From the NCBI GenBank assembly GCA_028023455.1, contig JAQFVV010000020.1:11198385-11262384 (forward strand): a stretch of 64,000 nt of DNA, read 5' to 3'. The DNA comes from Epiperipatus broadwayi. Its lineage: Eukaryota; Onychophora; Udeonychophora; Euonychophora; Peripatidae. The notes under the pieces are model-generated. The model saw only the letters and a list, made by a program, of their open reading frames with translations, searched no databases and was not told the origin of the DNA. A program made the translations under genes and the position numbers. Shown piece after piece: positions 21,701 to 33,500 of the stretch. Numbering within the stretch: position 1 is the first letter of the stretch; every line of letters begins with the position of its first letter.

Positions 21701-21957
21701 CCAATGTACTCTCGAAAAATCAAAAAATCTAGACAATACATCCAAGACAAACTTTCAATTCACTTAAAAAACTTCCAAGTCTGTAGAATCTGACAACTTC
21801 AGCTAATAATTGTATCTATAAAAATATGCAGTCTATTCACTTTACTTAATTAGTGGATTTAAAATGTACTGCGAATGCTAAACTTTAAATATGAGTTAAA
21901 CATTATCAATAGCTATTAAAAGTAATAAAAATATTTCAAGGATTCACATTTTCATTT
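18714..21957. other. AT-rich region, no gene recognised
   Basis: Contains the perfect hairpin at 19486-19547, an 11-C run at 19828-19838, and a weak internal repetition near 20425-20510 (atatgcaaaaacacataaat / ctatgcaaaagcacagaaag). Open frames of 60-78 codons here show no domain. Confidence 0.45.
19486..19547. repeat. Perfect 27-bp inverted repeat (hairpin)
   Basis: Left arm 19486-19512 and right arm 19521-19547 are exact reverse complements (outer end taatagtaataatca, inner end ccattaagcta) around an 8-nt loop. The adjacent tatagcgctatg motif (19471) also occurs inverted at about 42370 beside another foldback, so both may be remains of one element family. Confidence 0.85.
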
Positions 21958-22100
21958 ATAAATTTATTTAACGCACATTGATTGATTACGTAAGTAATAT
22001 TTACTAAAGCAATAAACCTAAAGCATGTGCGGTGAAAATGCGAAGGTAGGGACCTCTACAGGTTTTAACCACAAGCATACGCATAAAATCCCAATCATCA
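21958..22100 (+). repeat. Palindromic repeat family P, copy 1
   Basis: Shares with 50032-50184 the head aaatttatttaacgcacatt, the block gattacgtaagtaatattta, and the centre gggacctctacaggt flanked by imperfectly inverted arms (aagcatgtgcggtg ... cacaagcatacgcat). Third copy at 29691-29790. Non-coding. Confidence 0.65.
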
Positions 22101-23224
22101 ATTATACCAGAACCTTCATCAGTAGTCGCAAAATGGCTATCTAGAAAATTTTAATTAGATAATAATGGTCTCAGACCATTATGGGGCAATCAGAAAAATA
22201 TGAATTAACTGATGAACATTTTTCTTTTACTAAAAATCATTCTAGAAATTTTAAACTCAGACGATGTACGAAAAAATGACAAATGTAAAAAATTTTTGAT
22301 GAAATTTCCATCTTTCAGTTTAATGCTCATATGCCACATGACGTCCCAAGAAATACCCATTTAATAACAATTAATATATATATAAGAAACATCATTAATA
22401 ATCGTTTTACAGTAATATGGAATTCAAGAAAAAAAAAAGTTGGATGATTTATATATGTATGTGTGTGCGCGCGCGTAATTTTAATAAACAATGGAAAAAG
22501 CAAAATATTAATTATCACATTTGTATTCCTCTCTTACAAATAATATAGGAGTTTCAAGTATATAAAAGAATAAAATAATTTAATACCCATGAAATAACTT
22601 TTTTATGAAATGTTAATTGAAAGCAGTCTTTTTTTTTTTTTACATTGCTTTTAACTTATTTCCTAGAATTTTTATTGAAATTCCAAAGGATAATTGCTTC
22701 AAGGAATTGTTTCATAAATCAGTCATAATGTTTAGGCAACAGATGCTTAAAGGGAGAACAAAATTAAATGGGAAGAAATGAATGCTTGCAAAGACTAAGT
22801 GGCATTTGACTAGTGGAAAGATATTTCAATAACATTACGTGGAGAACAATAGATTTGACATCAGCTAACAAAGCGATCTTAACACAAAGTTCATAAATCA
22901 GTAGGTATGCAACTATAACTACTAATAAATAATAACTTAAACAAAAAAAAAAGCATAAACTTTTATCTCCGTTTAATTTGTAAAGAAATAAATTTAGCGA
23001 CATAAATTTCACATTGAAAATCTAACAGTTATCAAGGAAATAAATATGAAAATAAAATTATCTCAAATAAATATTTAATTTTAATTTTTTATTAAAAGAT
23101 AAAGCAGTCATTTTAATAAAGAATCCATTATAGAACAAAGATCTCTCAAACAATCCCTCTTAGAAACAGCCAGAGAAGGCAATAATTATCAAATGGCAGA
23201 TGGTGAGAGTTGAACAGTTTTTTA
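22101..23224. other. AT-rich spacer, nothing recognised
   Basis: No supported gene. Confidence 0.45.
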
Positions 23225-23420
23225 TCTGTGTTTAAAACTAAGAATAGCTAGATACCCATTTACTGACCAATACTGAATATTCAGCGGAATTGATTAAAAC
23301 TAATTACCAGGGAGAAAAATCCTAAGCATCTTGAAAAAGAAATTTTATGTGGTCTGAATTTAAAACCCAATTTGAAAACATGACAAATAGATACACTATC
23401 GTTACATCACAAGGTCTTTC
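23225..23420 (-). repeat. SINE-B, reverse
   Basis: Comparatively complete copy: tail complement aagaatagctagatacccat followed by ttactgaccaatactgaata, middle gaaaaatcctaagcatcttg, and a decayed head. Confidence 0.6.
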
Positions 23421-23895
23421 CTTCGCTTATTATTAAAAATTTGGTTTATTAATATTTTTTATTAGACTATTTTCTGTAATTCTGAGGCAGATAAAACAAT
23501 TTTATTAAAATAAATATTCACTAGCCTTTAATATGTAAACCATGAGTTCAGCATTGGTAAGACTATTATGGCTGCAGAAAGGAGTTTGCTAATAACTGAA
23601 AGGAGACCCTTTGATTCCTCTTGGAGGCCTTAAAGGAACCGAGCAGGGCAAATTCCTAATGTCCACTCCATACGTTCTTGTCATTGCAGCTGTTATTACT
23701 ATGTGATTATTCATATAGTATACGAACATGGATGGGCTGCTCACCAACACGCATTAGCCAGCGTGGTGAGTTTATTGGCTTTTTACCTCTGAGTTTAAGA
23801 TCAAGAAACACCATGGTCTTTCTTCTCAGTGCCTGATAAGGCAGAATGAATGTTTGTGTAAATGATAAATATTTTTCCAATACATATATACAATT

Positions 23896-25563
23896 ATGAC
23901 AGACAAAAATAAAGCATGGCCCTTATTCCCAGGAGGCTGTAAAGTCACCAACCAAGGCAGCGGTTGGTGGCCGAAGGCGGAGGGTGCTAAGAATCCCCTG
24001 ATTGTGGACTCAGGCTGCCATTTGATGATGACTTTTTATTTAGGTACTTACAACTGCAGATCACTTTCAAGTGAAGGAATATTGCAAGAATTAGAAGAAG
24101 AATTGTCTTATATTAAATGGGACATTATTGGACTTTGTGAAGTTAGAAGAAAAGGTGAAGAAACAATTGATTTAAAAAGTGGACATATACTCTATTATAA
24201 AGGCACACATATTGGAAATACAAGTGGAGTAGGATTCATTATAAATAAAAAGTGGAAGAACAATATTGTGGAGATTGATGGTGTATCGGACAGGGTTGCA
24301 AGATTAGTTATACAACTTAATAGCAGATACCAAATTCAGATAATTCAGGTTTATGCCCCAACAAGTTCTCATAGTGATGAAGTAGTAGAAGATTTTTATA
24401 TGGATGTACAAAAGGCTTTTGATCAGAGTAAACAACATTTTAAAATTGTTATGGGAGACTTTAATGCTAGAATTGGTAGACAAATGAAAGATGAAATTGC
24501 TGTAGGTAATTTTGGTTATGGTAATAGAAATGAGAGAGGACATAGACTTGTGGAGTTTGCAGAAAAAGAAAAACTTTGTATTATGGATTCATTTTTTGAG
24601 AAAAATGTTAAAAGGAAATGGACATCGAAGCATCCAAATGAAGGTACAGCAGAATTGGATTATATTTTGACTAACAGGAAATACATATTTCAAGATTGTA
24701 ATGTTCTTAATAAATTTAACACAGGAAGTGATCATCGATTAGTAAGGTGTAAGTTATGTGTTAATGTAAAACTAGAGAGACAAAAATTATTGAGAAAAAC
24801 AATATTTACAGTTGATATTCCTAATCTTCAGAAACATTCTAATGAATTTAAATTAGAACTTACAAATAGGTTTCAAGTGTTAGGAGACTTTGAACATGAT
24901 TCAGATTTGAATGAAATTAATATGAAAATAACTGATACACTTTTAAAAACTGCAACAAAGATAGCTGGTAGAAAAAAGCAGCAATTGACTAATAAAATTT
25001 CTACTGAGACTAGAGAATTTATGAAGAAAAGAAGGAATATGAAGATATACAAAAATGATGTATTAAAAAGAATTGAATATCTCGAATTTTGTAAAATGGT
25101 ACGGAAAAGAGTTGAAAATGATATAAGAAAGTATAACTGTGAAATAGCAAGGAAAGCTGTAGAAGAAAATAAAAGTCTCAAGAATGTTAAACAACATTTT
25201 GGTATTGGTAGGAAATTTATATCTGCAATAAGAAAAAAAGATGGAATTATTACTAAAAAGAGAGATGACATCATGAAATTGGTAGAAGATTTTTATCAAG
25301 AATTATATAGTAATAAAGAACAAGTACCTCCTATATCTATTACACCTTCCAAATTGCCCAGAATTTTAAATGAAGAAGTGAGACATGCAATTAAATGTAT
25401 GAAGAAAGGAAAGGCTCCAGGAAATGATGGAATTATAATTGATATATTAAAAGAAGGAGGTGAAGAAATAGAAACAATTTTAGCAAAGTTATATACCAAA
25501 TGTCTAAATGATAAAGATGTACTGGAAGATTGGAAGAATGCAGTAATAATATTAATATTTTAA
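23896..25563 (+). pseudogene. RTE-like LINE endonuclease plus RT fingers (555 aa, stop-truncated)
   Basis: Endonuclease/exonuclease/phosphatase-fold domain at about residues 47-287, with the catalytic series N53 (TYNCRS), E82 (LCEVRR), Y153 (QVYAPT), D188/N190 (MGDFNAR), D255 (ELDYIL) and D279/H280 (SDHR). All are intact. It nicks target DNA for target-primed reverse transcription. A linker follows, then the first RT block (KKGKAPGNDGI, about 493-503). Translation stops at TAA 25561-25563, where a Lys codon is expected before KGDKEDIRNYRPISLLS. The ATG at 23896 is the first in frame; true initiation could be at M44/M45 just before the EN. The domain is often annotated in animals as craniofacial development protein 2-like. 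Confidence 0.92.
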
Positions 25564-25664
25564 AAAGGTGATAAAGAAGATATTAGAAATTACAGACCTA
25601 TCAGCCTTTTATCAGTTTTATATAAAATTTTACCAAGATAATTACAACTCGTCTACAGAGAACT
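25564..25664 (+). pseudogene. RT block 2 between stop and frameshift
   Basis: In frame after the TAA, the DNA encodes KGDKEDIRNYRPISLLSVLY, the conserved NYRPISLLS block of LINE RTs. One base is missing near 25630 (in the run aaaattttacc), which moves the frame to the next open segment at 25665. Confidence 0.85.
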
Positions 25665-26540
25665 TTGGATTTCCACCAACCAAGAGAACAAGCTGGATTT
25701 AAAAGTGGTTTTAGTACAATAGATCATATCCAGGTATTGAGAGAAGTCATAGAAAGGACAAATGAATATGAGTTGTCATTATGTTTTGGATTTGTAGATT
25801 ATGAAAAGGCATTCGATTCTATACACATTTCTTCAGTGATTAAAGCATTGGATCATCAAGGTATAGATCCAGGATATTGCCATATTTTAAAGAATATTTA
25901 TAAAAATGCAACAGCAACAATTAGATTACATAATGATATTGGAAAAATCAACATTGAGAAAGGTGTAAGGCAAGGTGACTCCATATCTCCAAAACTTTTT
26001 ACAGCAGTGCTGCAAGAAGTATTTTGTGGATTAAAATGGGAAACTAAAGGAATGAAAGTAAATGGAGAGTATTTAAGTCATTTAGATTTTGCAGATGATG
26101 TAGTTGTTTTTGCAAATAATGCTTCAGAGCTGCAGGAAATGTTGCAGGAGTTAGCAGATGAAAGTAGAAAAGTAGGACTAAAGATAAATGTTAAAAAGAC
26201 TAAAGTAATGTTTAATCGATTTGCTCAAAATATGAAAATAAAGATTGATTATGAAGAATTAGAAGAAGTTAACAGTCACAAATACCTAGGTCAGATTATT
26301 AATACAGATGGAAACATAATGGAGGAAATTAATCATAGAATTAAACTTGGTTGGAGTGCTTTTGGTAGAAATAACTTGATACTAAAAGGAAATATGCCTA
26401 TGTGTTTGAAAAGAATGGTTTTTAACAAAGTGTTTTACCAGTTCTTACTTATGGATCTGAGACTTGGACACTTAATAGAAGAGCAATACAGAGACTTCAG
26501 ACCAATCAAAGGAGTATGGAGAGATGTATGTTGGGAGTAA
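25665..26540 (+). pseudogene. RTE-like LINE reverse transcriptase palm and thumb (291 aa)
   Basis: Copies LINE RNA into DNA at the nicked target. Motif A FVDYEKAFDS with Asp at residue 45; GVRQGDSISPKLF (residues 100-112, motif B); catalytic FADD at 142-145 (motif C); GLKINVKKTKVM (171-182, motif D); HKYLGQI (205-211, motif E). The catalytic aspartates are present. The opening ATG is not the natural start, since the frame enters by a 1-nt deletion near 25630. A second 1-nt deletion near 26429 (aacaaagtgtt) pushes the last ~35 residues out of frame. The correct reading there is VLPVLTYGSETWTLNRRAIQ. Confidence 0.92.
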
Positions 26541-26851
26541 CAAGAAGAGATCGAAAACGCAATGTATGGGTAAGACAACAAACAGGTGTTACTGACCTTA
26601 TTGAAAAAATTAAAAGATTGAAATGGAGTTGGGCTGGACATATTGCTAGAAGAAATGATAATAGATGGACAATTGAAATTTTAAACTGGATTCCAAGAGA
26701 TTGTAAAAGACCCAGAAAGAGACCACATGTGAGATGGATGGATGAAATAAGAAAATGTGCAGGGGTGTTGTGGAAAAGAGAAGCTAAAGATCGGAGAAGA
26801 TGAATTAAACTTGGAGAGACCTTCATCCTGCAGTGGATTGATAATGGTTGA
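26430..26851 (+). pseudogene. RTE-like LINE C-terminal region
   Basis: In the frame restored after about 26429: LTYGSETWTLNRR, then MERCMLGVTRRDRKRN (26516), WSWAGHIARR, RPRKRPHVRWMDEI, then TGA at 26801-26803 where the 14435 fragment has Trp, and a natural end LGETFILQWIDNG with TGA at 26849-26851. Shared blocks with the truncated copies show this is the family's normal C-terminus. Its function is not known; it is not an RNase H. Confidence 0.88.
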
Positions 26852-26862
26852 TGATGATGATG

Positions 26863-29690
26863 AAGACTATTATTATATCTCCTCACCAAAATCAAAAGCC
26901 ACAACATACTACAATTATATTTTTGTTTAACAAACAGCAAATTGACATTTATGCGATGAAATAGAATAAATGTAGAATATTAATCCTCCTATTATAACAA
27001 CTAAAAATTCATTTATTGATATAATTATCCTATAGGCCAGCATCTTCTATACTTACTAGTAACTTGAAAAAATGTCCAATTTTCATCCAAATGGAATAAA
27101 GCTCAAGGCTATAGAATGGCAAAGATTATCCTAATAAGTTGCTAATGTCTTATTTATAGCAGCAAAATTTATTTTGATATCACCAAAAAAAGTACTTTTT
27201 TTCTGTATACATAGTATGCAAAACTATGAACTAAAATGGTAACACCAACACTCATCTGATCAATTGATATTAACCTTAAGTATTTATTTACCAACAACTA
27301 ATTTGCTACAGGGACTAGGCAGCGGAACAAAATATTCTAAGCCTACTTGAAAATTTTCAAAATTTTACCCAATCTGGATTTGAGTCCTAAATCATTTTAG
27401 CAGCAGTTAGAATGTGCTGGCCATGAGATCCTATAATATGCCTTGAAGTTTTACAGCTCTATAATATAAATGATTTTTATGTAAATCATCATACAATTAT
27501 AAAGACTTTACTACTTTGATATAAAGCATTATTACAATAGTTTATTAAAATTTTACTGCTAATCATAAATGTATCATACCTAAGTAAAAGATCTCTCCAA
27601 AATGGTTCTATTTATTTCTACTTCATGAAAATATTGGCTGAGTTTCCTATATGATTTTAATATTATACCATCCTTTTTTGTTCATCCAATAAACAATCAC
27701 TTATTTATAATATTCAAAATAAGTAGTGCTGAATGTATTAACATGCAAATTATATTCCCTAAACATAACTTGCATCAGTTGATCAGTCATAATTCCTTAT
27801 TGCCTAAACTAAATCTGATGTTGAACAGAATTTGTAGAGATGACCAAATTAAAAGACTTAAGTGATCAAATCAAAAATAACTATACATTGACCATCATAG
27901 AACATCTCACCATAACCAGGTATAGAACTAGAAGAAAAGACAATAATTTTGACTAAAAATGTAATTGTGTCAGCAGTTTCTCAAATTAATATTCAAGTAT
28001 CCAAATAGTAGATAGAGCACGATGTCTCATTCAATTGACCAAATAAAAGACCTTTTTTCTAACTTCAGTTAAGAATTGATCTGGAAACATTTGACTCTCA
28101 ATAACATTTACCTTCATTTTACTCTAAAGCATCTACTTTAAGTTTGAATAATGAATGGACACAAGATGGCAAAATGCTATAAAATGGTCATTTTCAGGTC
28201 AATTTCTGGCTTTTGACTTCATCAGGAAAATAGATATAAAACTAAATTAATACACATATATCTAAAGTACTGTAAAAATGATTACTTTACGAAAGAAAAA
28301 AACCATAGCAGTTTAAAAACCTAATAAACATTAAAACCAACACAAAAAATATCACTCAATATCATTATTTTGATTCTGATTTTTAAAAAAATTATCTTAA
28401 TAAGTATAGTTATTGATTATTTGATTCCAGAACATATTGGATCCAGGTTTGAACAAAGTTATTATAGTTCTATTTAAAATTCCAAAGCGAAAATTCTAAA
28501 ATAAATTTAAGGCAAATCTAATCTAAGCTGAAGATTCTATTTGAAAAATGGTCTTTCTGAAATTGCAGATTATAATTAGCATATAAAATTTTCAATCGAA
28601 AAATTCAATGATTAAAGAATAATTTTGCTTTGTAATCTTCAATCTCTATTTACGGCATATAATACAAATATAAAAAATGAAGTTTATATATTTCAAAAAA
28701 TAATATATATAGAAAAAAAATTTTAAAATAAATTTTCAATAAATAAATAAACGTAGACTCAATATCACTGATAATAAATCTTATATACTTTTTTAAGATA
28801 ACAATTAATAACCCACAAAAGATTTTTATAAGAAATAAATAAAATATAACTTTGGTTAACAATTTTCAACACTTTAATACACCAAAATTTTAGTAAACAA
28901 TGAAAATATTTCTTTTATTTTTTTTCAAAACAATAATAAATATTTCATATTTCCTAATACAAAATGTGGGTTTCTGCTTTTAATAATGTCAATTTTAAGA
29001 TGAATTTCTGAAATGGCTATTCGTATATCATCTTTTTTTTTCTGGATCTTTTATTTTTTTTTATCTAACTACATTTGTAATTACAAAAAATCCTAATTGA
29101 GATATATAAGATGTAGAAAATTGTATCAAAATATTCAATGCTTTGATTAAAAAAATTCAGATTATTTGTTTTTCAATAATATTCAAAACTTATCTAATAA
29201 CTCTTCTGAGAATTTCAATTTAAGCATTTTACCAGATGATAGACTAAGAAATTGTGTCTCTTTTTGAAATGAAAATTAAAATCAGATCATATTTGTCACT
29301 AAAAATGGATTTCTTATCCAATTATATTCTTCAAGTTCCAGGGATGGAAAATATGTTTCTAAATTTTCTTGCAATGTTTTTCACAATGTCAATGATTTTT
29401 TTTTTTATTCTCATCTACTTGTTAATTCAAACATTTCAACATTATTTAAATCCATATTTATTTATTTTTTGGAAAAACTATTAATTTGTCTGTGGGAGTA
29501 AATGTATTTTCACTATTTTATTGTGACAATGTATTAACAAAATTTAAATGTCTAAAGATAACTGATAATTGTAATGGTTTGTACATTATCTTGTATTTTT
29601 AAAATACGATAAAAATATTTTATGATTTTAAATTTCCATAAAAGTTGATATCTTTTAATTTTAATAGTCAATTTTAAAATTTATCTCTAG
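26863..29690. other. AT-rich region, no gene recognised
   Basis: Contains an old SINE-B at 27245-27440. The short open frames (28650-28862, 29254-29484) are hydrophobic, Ile/Phe/Leu-dominated AT translations without a domain. Confidence 0.45.
27245..27440 (-). repeat. SINE-B, reverse, degenerate
   Basis: Contains gtatttatttaccaacaact, then attctaagcctacttgaaaa, then a B-box complement ctggatttgagtcc followed by a decayed tRNA-like head. Confidence 0.5.
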
Positions 29691-29790
29691 CGTAAGCATG
29701 TGTTTTAAAGACCTACAGAGGTCCCTAGTGACGATTTTTTCAGACGCTCATTGCTAAGGTTTACAGCCTTGTTAAAACTATTACTCTTAC
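29691..29790. repeat. Palindromic repeat family P, diverged copy
   Basis: Contains gcgtaagcatgtgttttaaa, the centre gacctacagaggtccctagt, and the arm ttgctaaggtttacagcctt, as in 50032-50184. Confidence 0.6.
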
Positions 29791-30108
29791 AAGTATCTAA
29801 TTTCTGTACGAAATTATAAAACTTTTATTCAGATTACATGAAATGACAAATATCTTTGAATATACATGTTTTTAAGTTTATACAAATGATTATTTGTACT
29901 ACCTTTTCAAAAAAGATCCAATTCTTTGAGAAGAGTTTTAGCCAAGAATAATTTTCGAGGCAGGAAACAATGGGTAAATGTAATATTTGAATTTAATTTT
30001 TTAACATAAATAAAATCTTTTTCCAATCATAACAAACTTTGCACCATGTGTAACTTCCTCAAGTATTATATTTTTCAAAGAATGAGTTTACTGACTAAAA
30101 TATCTTAA

Positions 30109-30306
30109 AACTGGCAAAACTCTCCATACAGTAGTGCCACTCAGTGCAAGCCAGAGTAATCAATGGATGCTAGAAGACTTATGCATAAAATCTCTATCTA
30201 GTGCCTACTCATCTAATATCCCCAGACTAGTTTCTAGTTTGTAGCTTTTGTCAGTGAGGAGCCTTGGATCTGAGAGCACTGCACCTAGATCTTAGTGGTT
30301 TAAAAA
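30109..30306 (-). repeat. F2 repeat, reverse, ribozyme core mutated
   Basis: Same body as 8172-8365 in reverse (ggcaaaactctccatacagt ... gtgcctactcatctaatatc). The hammerhead-like motif lies at 30219-30260 on the minus strand. Stem I TCCTCA/TGGGGA is stronger than in the 8196 copy, but the core reads CTGACAA (G8 to A), which should abolish cleavage. GAAACTAGTC is intact. Confidence 0.75.
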
Positions 30307-30563
30307 TATATCTTGTCCACTTGTTCTATCTGTAACTTGGTTAAAGAATCGAAATTGAATTAATTGTAGCTTTTATTAAAGAAGTGAATAAATCCAATTA
30401 TAAGTGTTTTTCCAGTAATATTAGATTTGCAAAGAATTTTGAATTATTACTTATTGTATTTATAACATTAGTTATAATATTCCATGAAATGTTAGTACTT
30501 GAAATTCATTATTATCTGATAAACAAAATGTATGTACTTTTTAAGCTGCTTGTTCTTCAGTCA

Positions 30564-30960
30564 TTAATTTTGTAATAATTTTTGCAAGCAGGTGCAAATT
30601 AATTTCTCAGCAATTATAGATGGCTTGGAATTTTTTGCAATGAATTCATCTATTTCATGCGGTGCTTTTTGAGCTGTATCATTATTTCCGTTTCAAAATT
30701 TTCTTTCTGTTGTCTTTGCATTTGTAAATAATCTTTTAAAATAGGCTTCATCTTTAGAAGCAAGGCTTGCATGAAATGGGGTAAAATGCTGCTGTAATTT
30801 ATTAGAAACCATTGCATTATTTGGTTTTATTTTACCATAAATTACACACACAAAGGTTTTATTTCCTGTCCATGTATATACCAATTTTAGAAAACTATCA
30901 TTATAATATCTATTTTTCTTTTCTTAACAGTGATATTACATTCTTGTAAATCATCTTCAT
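30564..30960 (-). pseudogene. ZBED/FAM200-like hAT transposase N-terminal relic
   Basis: Minus-strand frame from ATG 30884: TWTGNKTFVCVIYGK, then NNAMVSNKLQQHF and SLASKDEAYFKRLF. It stops (TGA about 30690) and continues in frame with HEIDEFIAKNSKPSIIAEKL until TAA 30566-30564. This follows the BED-finger layout of FAM200/ZBED5/SCAND3-type hAT transposases (LCxxCGE.L.N.AM.PSKL.RHL.. then KDxxYFKRL.. then AKSKKPHTIAEEL). The second Cys of the finger is replaced (CVIYG). Only the N-terminal portion remains; the catalytic DDE domain is absent. No flanking TIRs found. Confidence 0.7.
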
Positions 30961-31457
30961 CAACAGATCACTTTTTCCATTTTTCATTAATAGCGTCATT
31001 TATATTTTTTGTGAAGTAAAAAAAATATTAGTGTTGTTAAAATAAATATTATAAAGAAAATATTATCTTTGTTGAAAAAAATTCATTAATTAATATTATT
31101 GGGAAAATACACATTAAAGATGACAGACTGAGTTCCTAATTCACGATACCTATATAACTACTAAAATATATTATCACGGAATAAACTTATCATGAGTGCA
31201 CTTACACATGCACTCTATTCTTTCTCTTCATTGGATAGATTCAACCCAATAGAGAAGAAAAAGAGTGAGATTGATGCAATGTGGGGATAGCTTCAGCCTT
31301 TAATTATATATGAATTATAATTGTATTTATTTATTTTTTGCAGTCTTGAGATGTCAATAGTAATATTTTATAAATTCTACATTTTAATGCCCCAAATTAC
31401 AAGAACTGTCATGATGCACAAAGGTGCTGTAGTAAATGGATTGAACACCACCGTTGA

Positions 31458-31795
31458 AAGAAATGCATATCCATGTTGAGAGTGTCAAGAAAGGATAAAA
31501 AATGAGACAAAGTGAGAAAATAAATAGATATCAATAAACTGACATCATTGAAAGAACTAAAGAGACCAAAATGGAATTAGACTAGATAAGATGCTTGAAG
31601 AGATGACAGCTGAAGTTTTAACCTGGCTTCCAAAAGAATGAAAAAGATCTAAAAAAAAAAAAAGACCATATGTAAGATAAATGGATAAGAAAATTTGTTA
31701 ATAATATAAAAAAGTGATGCAGATTAGAACTGGATTAATATTAGACAGATATTCATTCTACAGGAATTAATTATTGAAAATAATGATGATGATTA
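31458..31795 (+). pseudogene. RTE-like LINE, 3' fragment, degenerate
   Basis: Aligns to 26516-26862. Retained pieces include gacatcattgaaagaactaa, gaagttttaacctggcttcc and agaccatatgtaagataaat, ending attgaaaataatgatgatga. Several stops; 5'-truncated. Confidence 0.75.
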
Positions 31796-33312
31796 ATAAA
31801 GGCTAATCATTAGGTTCAATGTCCAGAAATAGAAAAGTTTATTTCATTGGTTGTTTTGAGATCATAGAATTAACTAGCTCTGATATTAAGCATAGTTCAA
31901 ATTATTTATACAATCCAAATTGTATGGGAGTTAAGAAGAGCAAATATCATATTTAGAACATTTAGATCAAGGAAGCTTGTTTTATTATCAGCAACACCAA
32001 AATAGATAATATAAAAATATTTTTGCATATATTTGCATACAATTACGGATTATGGAGTTACAAAACTCTGACAGTGCTCAGCCTGAACAAATTGTTAAGT
32101 GGAATAGTTTCACCTTCAAGGAATTAGTGTATTATTAATAACATTTAGTAATGTTGTTATTTTGAATTTTTCATTATCTACAAATATTTATTTTTAAAGT
32201 GCATAATGCCCTGCATAAGTTAATGCAGAGATAAAGTTGCAGATTAGAACTCAATGTCCATGGATTGGCCCCAGTTGTCACTTCTATTATTCAAATTCTA
32301 TGAACCCTAGAGCAATAAAAGATTCAATTATTTATTTTAAGTTTATTTAAATAAAAAACAATAAAGCTAAATATGAGATATGCTATTTTATTAATCAGAT
32401 ATAAAATATATACATCTTGTTATATGCAGTAGTAAATACTTAGAAATATTTATAGCCTAGTGCATTAATATGGAAGAGTATTATGTTATGCTTTTAACAT
32501 GCCCAACTAATATACGAAAGATCTTTGGTTTGAATCTAAGTCAATACAATTACAAAAAATTTAAATTCCAATCAGATGTAGATTTTTTTTTCCATATAAC
32601 TGGCTCATAGCCAATCCAGCGAAGCATCAAAAATTGAATAGAAAATGAGTAACTAGCTATACTTAGTTAGTAATTAAAACAAGAATGTAAAAACTCTCAA
32701 ACTAGCATCATTTAGCAATTGGTAAAGCCTGATAAATAACACATTCTCTAACATTGGAAGCTTTTTCCTGTGAGTGCGCTTTTTAAAGGCTGTTTTATCA
32801 TTTATTTTTAATTCAGATAATTAAAGGTATAAAAAAATATCAGTACGTGAAATATTTAAATTGAAGAGTGTTTACACAGACCATTAACAATAATAAATCT
32901 CCTACATATTTTTTTTTTTAAAAAAAATCAAATTATTTTTCTTTCTAAAAATATTATTGTACTTTATTTTCTATTTATATCAATCAACTGGTTTTAAAAT
33001 GTTCAAGGTTGTTTTTGTTAAGAAAAATAAATCTTTTGATAATTTTTATTTAAAATTAATTATTGAATATAGAAGAGGATTTTACTACTTATTATGGACT
33101 ATTGTTAATTTTAATAATTACTATGAAAATATTTGAATGGTCAAATATCATATACCATTAGTTTTCATCATTTATTTTTGTTTGCGTGCCTCTCCCTTTG
33201 TAATCCATTTCCATAAATCATAATTGTTATATTAGCAAAATATTTATAATTAATATAAATAAATGCTGTTATTTCAAATTTATATAAATAGTAACATTTT
33301 TTTCTTCTACAG
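31796..33312. other. AT-rich region, no gene recognised
   Basis: Includes a SINE-B at 32460-32690. Nothing else supported. Confidence 0.45.
32460..32690 (+). repeat. SINE-B, forward, with tRNA-like head
   Basis: Head-like ttaacatgcccaactaatat, B-box-like ggtttgaatctaagtc at about 32528, middle block, then the degenerate tail region ending aactagctatacttag. Confidence 0.5.
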
Positions 33313-33500
33313 AACAGGCTTTTTCATACCTGCACTTATATATGTAATATATAGAGGGTTTGAAATCAGACTTTCGCGTGATCCTCAACCATCCATGCTA
33401 TTCATACTACTGATACACTTGATCACACACATATCGAAAAGATAAATAATCACCTATATATATATTTCATTTTGAGTTCAAACCCCCTATATTTTATAGT
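33313..33500 (-). repeat. F1 repeat, collapsed copy without ribozyme core
   Basis: Left-arm B-box complement gggtttgaaatcagac (33357), the shared middle and stem I strand (aataatcacc), then a truncation exactly at the GAAA side of the hammerhead (tatttcat at about 33469). It joins directly to the opposite arm's gagttcaaaccccctatat. Reads as a foldback from which both ribozyme cores and the centre were deleted. Confidence 0.7.

Larger units (their letters stand above)
23700..26862 (+). mobile_element. Near-full-length RTE-like LINE (non-LTR retrotransposon)
   Basis: About 3.2 kb, the usual size for the RTE clade. One long reading frame encodes an apurinic-type endonuclease then a reverse transcriptase; no RNase H or gag-like ORF is visible. 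It ends with a short ttgatgatgatgatgaa simple repeat, typical of RTE 3' ends. The 5' limit is approximate, taken from homology to the old copy at 9660. Fragments at 6357, 14435, 16218 and 31458 are truncated relatives. The frame is broken at only four places (TAA 25561, 1-nt loss about 25630, 1-nt loss about 26429, TGA 26801), so it is the youngest copy here but not autonomous. Confidence 0.93.

Noticed and set aside
22327-22518. Alternating (GT/GC)n stretch as a regulatory Z-DNA element
   Set aside because: Short simple repeat (gtgtgtgcgcgcgcg) without any neighbouring gene.
24873-25274. 133-codon minus-strand open frame
   Set aside because: Antisense shadow of the endonuclease-RT linker; hydrophobic composition follows from AT-rich antisense DNA.
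26506-26940. 144-codon minus-strand open frame opposite the RTE-like C-terminus
   Set aside because: Antisense of conserved LINE coding sequence; no independent domain.
33280-33318. 3' splice site (tttttttcttctacag) before 33313
   Set aside because: The AG and following bases coincide with the constant end of the F1 repeat, seen inverted at about 1780, so it is repeat sequence.
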